Assembly: GCA_028689195.1 (NCBI GenBank)
Contig: JAQTWR010000114.1
Location: 1-7,853 of the forward strand
Length of the DNA stretch: 7,853 nucleotides
Reading direction: 5' to 3'
From: Anaerolineales bacterium
GTDB taxonomy: Bacteria; Chloroflexota; Anaerolineae; Anaerolineales; Villigracilaceae
Every line of letters starts with the position of its first letter. The stretch's first letter is position 1. The position numbers were made by a program, and so were the translations under genes. Shown piece after piece: positions 1 through 5,168 of this stretch. The notes under the pieces are model-generated. The model was not told where the DNA came from and did not search any database. It saw only the letters and a list, made by a program, of their open reading frames with translations.

Positions 1-803
1 GTCATGTCGCTGAGTACGCCGCCGCCCAAAGCGACGACGGTACTTTTGCGATCCAGCCCGTTTTCGAGAAAGGCTTTCCACAACGCGGAAATCGTTTGTA
101 AATTTTTGTGTTCTTCGCCCGCAGGAATCACAATGGATTTATCCGTTTGCAAAACCGCTTTCATTTTTTCAAGATGAAACTTTGCCACGTTTTCGTCGGT
201 GACGATGATGTTCGCGTAGATCAGGCTTGAAGCCTGATCTACGCGAACATCATATTCTCCCATCGCGGAAAGGTGATGTCTGCCAAGAACAACCTGCGCT
301 TGATGCGCGCTTTGCTCGGCGGATTTTTCGTCCACGCGAATTTGCAATGGAAATGAGCCGTAATGTTCGCCGCGCTTCGCAAGCATAGAAATTAACTTGT
401 CGCGCAAGTCGCCCGCGAGTAATGGGCGTTTGTTTGCGTCGTTGTTTAATCTTTGCAGCAGCGTATCTAATTTTGCTGTTAGCAAAATAACCTTGCCGTT
501 GCTTTCTGCAAAGGCGCGGTTTTCATCGCGCAGCAATGCGCCGCCGCCGAGAGCGACAACCGATTCCCTCACTCCTAGCCCCTCTCCTGAAGGGAGAGGG
601 GAATTAATGGATTTCAACGCCGCGGATTCCAAATCACGAAACGCGGATTCGCCTTGCGTTTCCATAATTTGCGGAATGGTCGTTCCCGCGTTTGTCTCGA
701 TAACCTTATCAAGGTCAATGAAGGGCAATTTAAGATTGCGCGCCATTACCTGCCCGATGGTAGATTTGCCTGTCCCTGAGGGACCGTAGAGGAAGATGTG
801 CAT
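1..803 (-). CDS. aroKB: Bifunctional shikimate kinase / 3-dehydroquinate synthase, 3' end cut by the window edge
   Basis: The N-terminal domain phosphorylates shikimate with ATP; the second domain cyclises DAHP to 3-dehydroquinate using NAD and a divalent metal. One open frame of 267 codons runs off the left edge. Shikimate kinase spans about residues 1-172: P-loop GPSGTGKST (7-15), IDLD (29-32), FRDLE with R56, ALGGG (84-88) and RPLL (126-129). The DHQ synthase part begins near YDVRV (184-188) and shows VTDEN (201-205), PAGEEHKN (227-234) and LGGGVLSD (259-266), the NAD-binding signature. The ATG has GGAG 7 nt upstream (811-814). Two repeats lie in frame: a 36-nt element giving residues about 68-79 and a 49-nt palindrome around residues 184-200. 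The stretch between the first DHQ synthase strand and VTDEN is shorter than I remember for the family. AroKB fusions are known, for example in Thermotoga maritima. The metal-binding and C-terminal parts are outside the window. Confidence 0.93.
   Translation of the reverse strand, partial: MHIFLYGPSGTGKSTIGQVMARNLKLPFIDLDKVIETNAGTTIPQIMETQGESAFRDLESAALKSINSPLPSGEGLGVRESVVALGGGALLRDENRAFAESNGKVILLTAKLDTLLQRLNNDANKRPLLAGDLRDKLISMLAKRGEHYGSFPLQIRVDEKSAEQSAHQAQVVLGRHHLSAMGEYDVRVDQASSLIYANIIVTDENVAKFHLEKMKAVLQTDKSIVIPAGEEHKNLQTISALWKAFLENGLDRKSTVVALGGGVLSDM
205..253. repeat. 49-nt near-perfect palindrome inside aroKB
   Basis: Arms 205-228 and 230-253 are exact reverse complements (24 bp) around a single base at 229. 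The core reads GTAGATCAGGCTT and its complement. It is translated in frame in the first part of the DHQ synthase domain (residues about 184-200). It is probably an inserted palindromic element, or a partial replacement of native codons. Confidence 0.9.
566..601 (+). repeat. 36-nt GC-rich repeat element inside the shikimate kinase domain
   Basis: It matches the element at 7765-7800 in inverted orientation at 32 of 36 positions. It has its own 9-bp inverted repeat (579-587 with 593-601). It encodes about SPLPSGEGLGVR in AroKB, between FRDLE and the ALGGG motif. At 36 nt it is exactly 12 codons, so it does not shift the frame. Confidence 0.88.
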
Positions 804-814
804 AGAGTATCTCC

Positions 815-849
815 AAGATGACAGTCGCTTTTAAAGCGACTGTCATCTT
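815..849. repeat. 35-nt palindrome between aroC and aroKB
   Basis: Arms 815-831 and 833-849 are exact reverse complements (17 bp) around base 832. It fills most of the 49-nt gap and ends directly against the aroKB GGAG. It has no T-run on the minus-strand 3' side, so it is not an obvious terminator. Its plan (long arms, one-base centre, CTT/AAG core) resembles the palindrome at 205-253. Confidence 0.88.
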
Positions 850-852
850 ATG

Positions 853-2046
853 TTATTCCCAAAATACATGCGGCATATTATCCATTGATAAATCTTCGAG
901 CGCGGCTTTGCGTAATGTTTCAAAGCGCGGCTTCATTTCGTCGAGCGAGTCGCCGCCGAGTTTTTCGATGAGCGCGTCGGCTAGGACAAATGCGGTCATC
1001 GCTTCAAGAATCGGCACGGCGCGGGGGACAGGACAAAAATCGGAACGCTCGTATTGGGTGGGAGATTCTTGTTCGCTGGCGAGGTCAACGGTTTGTTGAG
1101 GCGTGAGCGTCGTCGCAATCGGTTTCATCGCGGCGCGAATGATGATGGGTTCGCCATTGCTTATTCCACCTTCAATACCTCCCGCTCGATTGCTCTTACG
1201 CATTACGGATTGCGTATTACGTGATTCGTGATGCGTAATCCGTAATTGAATTGGGTCGTGCGCCTCCGTTCCCAATCGTTTTGCATTTTCAAACGCGTCG
1301 CCGATTTCGATTCCTTTGATGGCTTGCACCGACATAATCGCCAGCGCGAGTTTGGCTTCGAGGCGTTTGTCCCATTGAACGAAACTTCCCAAGCCGACTG
1401 GAAGATTGAGCGCGACGATTTCGATCACGCCGCCCAAAGTATTTTTTCCGTGAATCGTTTTTTCGATTTCAGCGCGCATTTGATTCGCGGAGGCTTCAAT
1501 TGGGCAGCGCACATCCGATTCTTCGGCGCGGGTGAAGCGTTCTTCAAAGGGCATGTCGCCAAAATCGGTTTGGATTTCGCCAATGGACGAAACATATCCG
1601 CCGACGATGATTCCAAATTGCGCGAGGAAATGCTTGCAGACCGCGCCCGCCGCGACGCGCATGGTGGTCTCGCGCGCGGACGCGCGTTCAAGCGCGGGAC
1701 GCAAATCCCTGTATCCGTATTTGACCGCGCCCGTTAAATCCGCATGGCCCGGACGCGGCGCGGTCATTGGCTCGACGGCTTTGCCTTTCCATTTGACATG
1801 ATCCGCGTTTTCAACGAGCAAGGCAATCGGCGCGCCCGTAGTTTCGCCAGCCATTACGCCGCCGAGAATTTGCGCCGCGTCCTTTTCGATTTTCATGCGC
1901 CCGCCCGAGCCATATCCCTGCTGACGGCGGGCGAGTTCTTTGTTGATGATTTCAGTTGTGAGGGGAAGTCCCGCGGGGATTCCATCGAGAATTGTTGTGA
2001 GCGACGGTCCGTGGGATTCGCCAGCGGTGAGAAAGCGTAGGGGCAT
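853..2046 (-). CDS. aroC: Chorismate synthase
   Basis: Converts EPSP to chorismate by 1,4-elimination of phosphate with reduced FMN, the last shared step of the pathway; cytosolic. The protein has 397 residues, near the usual length for the family. Signatures in order: GESHGPSL (9-16, conserved H12), RPGHADLTG (98-106, conserved H101), RASARETTMR (121-130), SNRAGGIEGGISNGE (285-299) and ERSDFCPVPRAVPI (333-346). The start is ATG at 2046 because the mature N-terminus MPLRFLTAGESHG begins there with GGAG 5 nt upstream; a start 90 nt earlier would run into aroE. The gene follows aroE by 28 nt and precedes aroKB by 49 nt. A seven-unit heptamer tract encodes about residues 268-283, just before the SNRAGG motif, in a region I recall as variable. 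Core motifs are intact, so the enzyme is probably active. Confidence 0.97.
   Translation of the reverse strand: MPLRFLTAGESHGPSLTTILDGIPAGLPLTTEIINKELARRQQGYGSGGRMKIEKDAAQILGGVMAGETTGAPIALLVENADHVKWKGKAVEPMTAPRPGHADLTGAVKYGYRDLRPALERASARETTMRVAAGAVCKHFLAQFGIIVGGYVSSIGEIQTDFGDMPFEERFTRAEESDVRCPIEASANQMRAEIEKTIHGKNTLGGVIEIVALNLPVGLGSFVQWDKRLEAKLALAIMSVQAIKGIEIGDAFENAKRLGTEAHDPIQLRITHHESRNTQSVMRKSNRAGGIEGGISNGEPIIIRAAMKPIATTLTPQQTVDLASEQESPTQYERSDFCPVPRAVPILEAMTAFVLADALIEKLGGDSLDEMKPRFETLRKAALEDLSMDNMPHVFWE
1199..1247. repeat. Heptamer array inside aroC, seven units
   Basis: Seven consecutive 7-nt units close to CGTAATT: CGCATTA, CGGATTG, CGTATTA, CGTGATT, CGTGATG, CGTAATC, CGTAATT. The ends form an inverted pair (1202-1210 with 1238-1246). 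Translated on the minus strand it gives about LRITHHESRNTQSVM in AroC. Confidence 0.88.
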
Positions 2047-2051
2047 AAAAT

Positions 2052-2055
2052 CTCC
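2052..2055 (-). promoter_or_regulatory. Ribosome binding site that sets the aroC start
   Basis: GGAG lies 5 nt before the ATG at 2046. It fixes the aroC start over an in-frame ATG at 2136 that would overlap aroE. The site directly abuts the heptamer tract at 2055-2085, so the repeat stops just short of the ribosome site. Confidence 0.8.
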
Positions 2056-2085
2056 AGTTATCAGTGAACAGTGATCAGTTGTCAG
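2055..2085. repeat. Heptamer array at the aroE end / aroC leader
   Basis: Four units of consensus TGATCAG (TTATCAG, TGAACAG, TGATCAG, TTGTCAG) follow a CAG. The array encodes the last aroE codons, supplies its TGA stop (2075-2077), and ends at the aroC ribosome site. It is related to the tract at 3309-3339 in aroA. Confidence 0.82.
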
Positions 2086-2929
2086 CGGCGTTTCGTAGAA
2101 TTTCACGCGGCGGGTTTTGACCCGTCCAAAGTTCAAAAGCGAGCGCGGCTTGTTCGATCAACATGCCGAGTCCCGTTGTGGCGGAGCATCCTTGCGCGCG
2201 CGCATCTTTGACGAGTTTTGTCTCGCGCGGATTGTAGACCAGATCATATATTACGGCGGCTTTATTCAAAATAGCATTTTCTGGAAGCGGTGAAGTTTCA
2301 ATGTTGGGCGTCATGCCAAGCGGGGTGGCGTTGACGAGAAGGTCGAAGGTCGAAGGTCTAAGGTCTTCATAACCTGTAACTTGTAACTTGTAACCTGCAA
2401 ACGTATTTATAAGTTGTTGAGATTGCTGAAGTCGTCGTGCGGTAATCGTAACGCTCCAACCGTCATTGAGTAAAGCAAAAACGACGGAGCGCGCCGAACC
2501 TCCAGCGCCAAGAATCAAGGCTGAAGGCTGAAGGATGAAGGATGAAAAATCAAAATTCTTTTTTAGGTCAGATAAAAAACCTTGGGCGTCAGTGTTATCG
2601 CCGATGAGTTTGTTTTCGCGGAGATAAATTGTATTGACCGCGCCGATGGATTTTGCGGTGGCTGTTAATTCGTCGAGTAAAGGGATTACATTTTGTTTGT
2701 GCGGAATGGTAACGTTGAGTCCGTGAATTTCGCCAGCGCGGACGCGGGCGAGTAAATCATTCAATCCTTGATGATCGTCGGGGCGGATGGGGAATAGGGA
2801 ATAGTCGCCTTGCAATCCACAGGCTTTTAGCGCGGCAGAATGAATCTTAGGCGAAAGGGAGTGTCCGAGCGGATAACCGATTAATCCCAAGTGAAAGGAT
2901 GAAGGATGAAGGGTGAGGGATGAAGACAT
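2075..2929 (-). CDS. aroE: Shikimate dehydrogenase (NADP-dependent)
   Basis: Reduces 3-dehydroshikimate to shikimate. The protein has 284 residues. Motifs: IGYPLGHSLSPKIH (17-30, substrate serines), NVTIPHK (72-78, catalytic K78), GAVNT (96-100), DNTDAQG (111-117, catalytic D114), LGAGGSARS (140-148, nucleotide-binding loop), TARR (163-166, basic residues suited to NADP), NATPLGM (200-206), YDLVYNP (228-234) and GLGMLIEQAALAFELW (253-268). The ATG overlaps the aroA stop by one base (TAATG), and I see no Shine-Dalgarno sequence, so translation is probably coupled to aroA. Three repeat tracts lie in the frame: residues about 3-12 right after the start, about 128-136 just before the GAGG loop, and about 177-195 before DLLVNAT. 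The stop codon lies in a fourth tract. All catalytic motifs survive. The quinate/shikimate YdiB type is an alternative, but the operon context argues for AroE. Confidence 0.96.
   Translation of the reverse strand: MSSSLTLHPSSFHLGLIGYPLGHSLSPKIHSAALKACGLQGDYSLFPIRPDDHQGLNDLLARVRAGEIHGLNVTIPHKQNVIPLLDELTATAKSIGAVNTIYLRENKLIGDNTDAQGFLSDLKKNFDFSSFILQPSALILGAGGSARSVVFALLNDGWSVTITARRLQQSQQLINTFAGYKLQVTGYEDLRPSTFDLLVNATPLGMTPNIETSPLPENAILNKAAVIYDLVYNPRETKLVKDARAQGCSATTGLGMLIEQAALAFELWTGQNPPREILRNAADN
2339..2397. repeat. Compound heptamer array inside aroE
   Basis: Two families are joined: four units of AAGGTCG/AAGGTCT (2339-2366), then four units of TAACTTG/TAACCTG (2370-2397). It encodes about residues 178-195 of AroE, between the nucleotide-binding region and NATPLGM. 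Confidence 0.88.
2519..2546. repeat. Heptamer array inside aroE, four units
   Basis: Two GGCTGAA units are followed by two GGATGAA units. It encodes SSFILQPSA just before the GAGGSA nucleotide loop of AroE. Confidence 0.87.
2895..2925. repeat. Heptamer array at the aroE N-terminus
   Basis: Units AAGGATG, AAGGATG, AAGGGTG, AGGGATG. On the coding strand it lies directly after the aroE start codon and encodes about SSLTLHPSSF, ahead of the native first strand HLGLIGYPLGHS. Confidence 0.87.
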
Positions 2930-4224
2930 TAGCGCAATGTTTCTAAAACTTCAAAATAATTTGGAAAGGTTTTGGAAACGCAAGATGGATTTTCAATCGT
3001 CACGCCGTCGAAGCGCAAGCCGATTAATGAGAATGCCATTGCCATGCGATGATCGTTGTAGGTTTGAATGTTGGCAGGTCTGAAAGTTTGACATGGATAT
3101 ATGGTCATGCCGTCTTCGTGTTCTTCCACTTGCACGCCGAGATGCGTCAACTCGGCGCAAGTTGCGTGAACGCGATCTGTTTCTTTGACTCGCGCCGAGG
3201 CAATGCCGCGAATTCTGGTTGGCGAATTTGCAAACGGCGCAATGACCGCGAGCGTTTGGGCGGTATCGGGGATGTCGCGCATGTCTATGTCGAGACCGCG
3301 TAAGGGCGAGTGACCAGTGACCAGTAAACAGCGATCAGTTTCGGTTACAGAACATCCCATTTGTTGAAGAACGTCCAGAAAGGCAATATCGCCTTGAACG
3401 GATTTGCGCGAGATATTTTCCACGCGGACAGTTCCTCCGCAAATGGCTGGCGCGGCGAAGAAGTAGGACGCGGCGGAGGCGTCAGACTCTATGGAGTAAT
3501 TGGTGATTGGTAATTGGTAATTAGCGATGGGGACAGAGAATGATTGATAGCCGTTGCGTTTAACTTCCACGCCGAAATCTTTCATAATGGAAATGGTCAT
3601 GTCCACGTAAGGCTTGGAATTTAATTCTGTGGAAAGCGTGATTTCAATTTCGTTTTGCGCGTAAGGCGCGATCATTAATAGCGCGGATAAAAATTGAGAT
3701 GAAATATCGCCCGCGATTTTTGTTTTGCCGCCGCGAAGTCCATTGGCAATGATTTTTACAGGCGGACAAATTTCTGAATTCTGAATTCTGAATTCTGAAT
3801 TCAGAAATGGTTGGATGTCGCATCCCAACTGCGCCAGCGCATCTACCAAATCTCCAATGGGACGTTCTCTCATGCGCGGCTCGCCGTCCAAAATATATTC
3901 GCCGTTGCCAAGCGTAAGAAACGCGGAGAGGAATCGCGCGGCGGTGCCTGCGTTGCCGATGAAGAGTTCCGCTTTGGTTGCGGGGATTTTTCCGCCGAGT
4001 CCCGTCACGGTCATTTCGTGATTGACTTCGTCGAGTTGAATATCAAAGCCTAAAGTTTGCAAAGCCTTCGCAAAATAGCGCGAGTCGTCGGAGAAGAGCG
4101 CGTTGGCTAAATGCGTGGTTCCGTTTGCGAGCGAGGCAATCAACAAGGCGCGGTTGGTCAGCGATTTGGAGCCGGGCACGCGGACGGTGGAATTCAGCGG
4201 ATGTGTAATAGGGGCGATGTACAT
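2929..4224 (-). CDS. aroA: 3-phosphoshikimate 1-carboxyvinyltransferase (EPSP synthase)
   Basis: Joins phosphoenolpyruvate to shikimate 3-phosphate, giving EPSP. The protein has 431 residues, near the usual size. Motifs: VPGSKSLTNRA (16-26, K20), GNAGTAAR (90-97), EPRMRERPIGDLVDAL (115-130), GDISSQFLSAL (172-182), IESDASAASYF (245-255), DIPDTAQT (317-324, likely catalytic D320), RVKETDR (345-351, E348) and YNDHRMAMA (389-397). The residue after GNAGTAAR is F98, where the E. coli enzyme has P101. Three tracts lie in frame: residues about 140-151, 231-243 and 296-307. The gene starts 37 nt after tyrA; that gap is almost all repeat, and no Shine-Dalgarno sequence is visible before the ATG. The stop overlaps the aroE start. 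All core motifs are present, so I expect a working enzyme. Confidence 0.97.
   Translation of the reverse strand: MYIAPITHPLNSTVRVPGSKSLTNRALLIASLANGTTHLANALFSDDSRYFAKALQTLGFDIQLDEVNHEMTVTGLGGKIPATKAELFIGNAGTAARFLSAFLTLGNGEYILDGEPRMRERPIGDLVDALAQLGCDIQPFLNSEFRIQNSEICPPVKIIANGLRGGKTKIAGDISSQFLSALLMIAPYAQNEIEITLSTELNSKPYVDMTISIMKDFGVEVKRNGYQSFSVPIANYQLPITNYSIESDASAASYFFAAPAICGGTVRVENISRKSVQGDIAFLDVLQQMGCSVTETDRCLLVTGHSPLRGLDIDMRDIPDTAQTLAVIAPFANSPTRIRGIASARVKETDRVHATCAELTHLGVQVEEHEDGMTIYPCQTFRPANIQTYNDHRMAMAFSLIGLRFDGVTIENPSCVSKTFPNYFEVLETLR
3309..3339. repeat. Heptamer array inside aroA, near the C-terminal third
   Basis: Units AGTGACC, AGTGACC, AGTAAAC, AGCGATC plus AGT. It encodes about DRCLLVTGHS (residues 297-306). 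It shares its word family with the tract at 2055-2085. Confidence 0.83.
3497..3524. repeat. Heptamer array inside aroA, TAATTGG family
   Basis: Four units: TAATTGG, TGATTGG, TAATTGG, TAATTAG. It encodes [11 protein letters not shown] (residues 233-243), just before the conserved IESDASAASYF motif. The same word family forms the gaps at 5127-5168 and 6212-6253. Confidence 0.88.
3771..3807. repeat. Perfect heptamer array inside aroA, CTGAATT x4
   Basis: Four exact CTGAATT units (3774-3801) are flanked so that 3771-3781 and 3797-3807 are 11-bp reverse complements. It encodes LNSEFRIQNSEI in AroA. It is the least diverged array in the window and so perhaps the youngest. Confidence 0.92.
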
Positions 4225-4265
4225 AAGGATGAAGGATGAAAAGGTAATCAGTAATTAGTAATCAG
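4225..4265. repeat. Compound heptamer array between tyrA and aroA
   Basis: Two AAGGATG units (4225-4238) and three GTAATCA/GTAATTA units (4244-4264) fill the whole gap. The array supplies the tyrA stop (TGA, 4262-4264) and occupies the place where an aroA ribosome site would be expected. Confidence 0.87.
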
Positions 4266-5125
4266 TTTTCGGCGTTTAGTAATGTTTTGTAGGATTGTTG
4301 AGATTTGTTTAAGATGGCTTCAAGTTTGGCGTAATTGTTGGATGATAGCGCAGATTCAATTTCTGCCAATTGATTTTGCATTTCATGCAAGGCATTCAAA
4401 ACGTTTTCTTGATTTGATTGTAATACGCCGAGCATCATGGATGAGGATGTTCCCGCAAGCCTGCTGGTGGATTTGAAGCCGGGTCCAATGAATGACGCGA
4501 CATCGTTTAGCGTTGCCAATGCCAGCGCGGACGAAATCAAAAACGGCAAATGACTTGTAGATGCGAGGATGCGGTCATGTTCGGCGGCTTCGAGAATTTT
4601 TGCTTTTGCGCCAATGGCTTCGATGATTTGATGCGCGGCGGATAATGCGCGCGGCGATGTTCGTTCTAATGGCGTCAGCAAAAACGGCGCGGCGTAATAT
4701 AAAGTCCGTTCGGCGTTTGCCAGCGAAAGTTTTTCCTTGCCGCAGATGGGATGTCCGCCGATGGGGTCGAAATTTTTCGGCAGGCGCGACATGGATTCAA
4801 CAATGAGACGTTTCGTTGAACCCATGTCCATAACGACGCAGGGATTTTTTGTGAAGGTCGGCAAATTCTCAAGCAGAGTCAAAATTGCGGGGACGGGCGC
4901 GGATAATATAACGAGATCAACTTCGGGGAGCAGCGCGGCGGGATCGCTTGAGGCATAGTCCACAATTCGCTGCGAGAGAGCCAATTCGAGGGTGGCAGAA
5001 TCCGCGTCGATTCCGTAAATGGCGGCGCACTTTCCGCGTAATCCCAACGCCAGCGAACCGCCCATCAATCCCAATCCGATGATGGCGATTTTGGAGTTGG
5101 CGAGGGTAAAGTTCGAATCGTCCAT
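4262..5125 (-). CDS. tyrA: Prephenate dehydrogenase (possibly arogenate dehydrogenase)
   Basis: Oxidatively decarboxylates prephenate to 4-hydroxyphenylpyruvate, the tyrosine branch. From ATG 5125 the protein has 287 residues, the bare catalytic core with no ACT domain. Motifs: IIGLGLMGGSLA (15-26, dinucleotide loop), YGID (37-40, acidic residue favouring NAD), DMGSTK (100-105), GGHPICGKE (123-131, H125 in the catalytic GGHP motif), AEHDRILASTSHLP (181-194) and GPGFKSTSRLAGTS (214-227, R222 a likely substrate contact). The start is uncertain. A TTG at 5161 also opens this frame and would add 12 residues made wholly of heptamer repeat (RNYQLPITN). I prefer ATG 5125, although the 22 nt before it are repeat and hold no Shine-Dalgarno sequence. 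The stop lies in the next heptamer tract. The sequence alone does not settle prephenate against arogenate. Confidence 0.93.
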   Translation of the reverse strand: MDDSNFTLANSKIAIIGLGLMGGSLALGLRGKCAAIYGIDADSATLELALSQRIVDYASSDPAALLPEVDLVILSAPVPAILTLLENLPTFTKNPCVVMDMGSTKRLIVESMSRLPKNFDPIGGHPICGKEKLSLANAERTLYYAAPFLLTPLERTSPRALSAAHQIIEAIGAKAKILEAAEHDRILASTSHLPFLISSALALATLNDVASFIGPGFKSTSRLAGTSSSMMLGVLQSNQENVLNALHEMQNQLAEIESALSSNNYAKLEAILNKSQQSYKTLLNAEN

Positions 5126-5126
5126 G

Positions 5127-5168
5127 TTGGTAATTGGTAATTGGTAATTACGAATTACCAATTACCAA
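5127..5168. repeat. Inverted heptamer array between DAHP synthase 2 and tyrA
   Basis: Three TTGGTAA units, one TTACGAA, then two TTACCAA units. Positions 5134-5149 and 5153-5168 are exact 16-bp reverse complements with a 3-nt loop, so the RNA could fold into a hairpin. It contains the DAHP synthase stop (5148-5150) and the whole tyrA leader. Confidence 0.9.

Noticed and set aside
397..789. A 130-codon open frame on the plus strand
   Set aside because: It is antisense to the shikimate kinase domain, whose motifs are clear. No plausible product or ribosome site.
815..849. A terminator between aroC and aroKB
   Set aside because: There is a strong stem but no T-run after it on the minus strand; the ribosome site follows directly.
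1199..1247. A CRISPR array
   Set aside because: Repeats are 7 nt, directly adjacent, with no spacers, and there are no cas genes.
2047..2136. A longer aroC start at 2136
   Set aside because: It would overlap aroE and translate a heptamer array; the start at 2046 has a GGAG and the family-typical N-terminus.
2339..2397. aroE as a pseudogene because of its inserts
   Set aside because: The frame is intact and all catalytic and cofactor motifs are present, so the inserts appear tolerated.
5126..5161. tyrA start at TTG 5161
   Set aside because: It would add only repeat-encoded residues and overlap the DAHP synthase end. It is kept as an alternative because ATG 5125 lacks a ribosome site.
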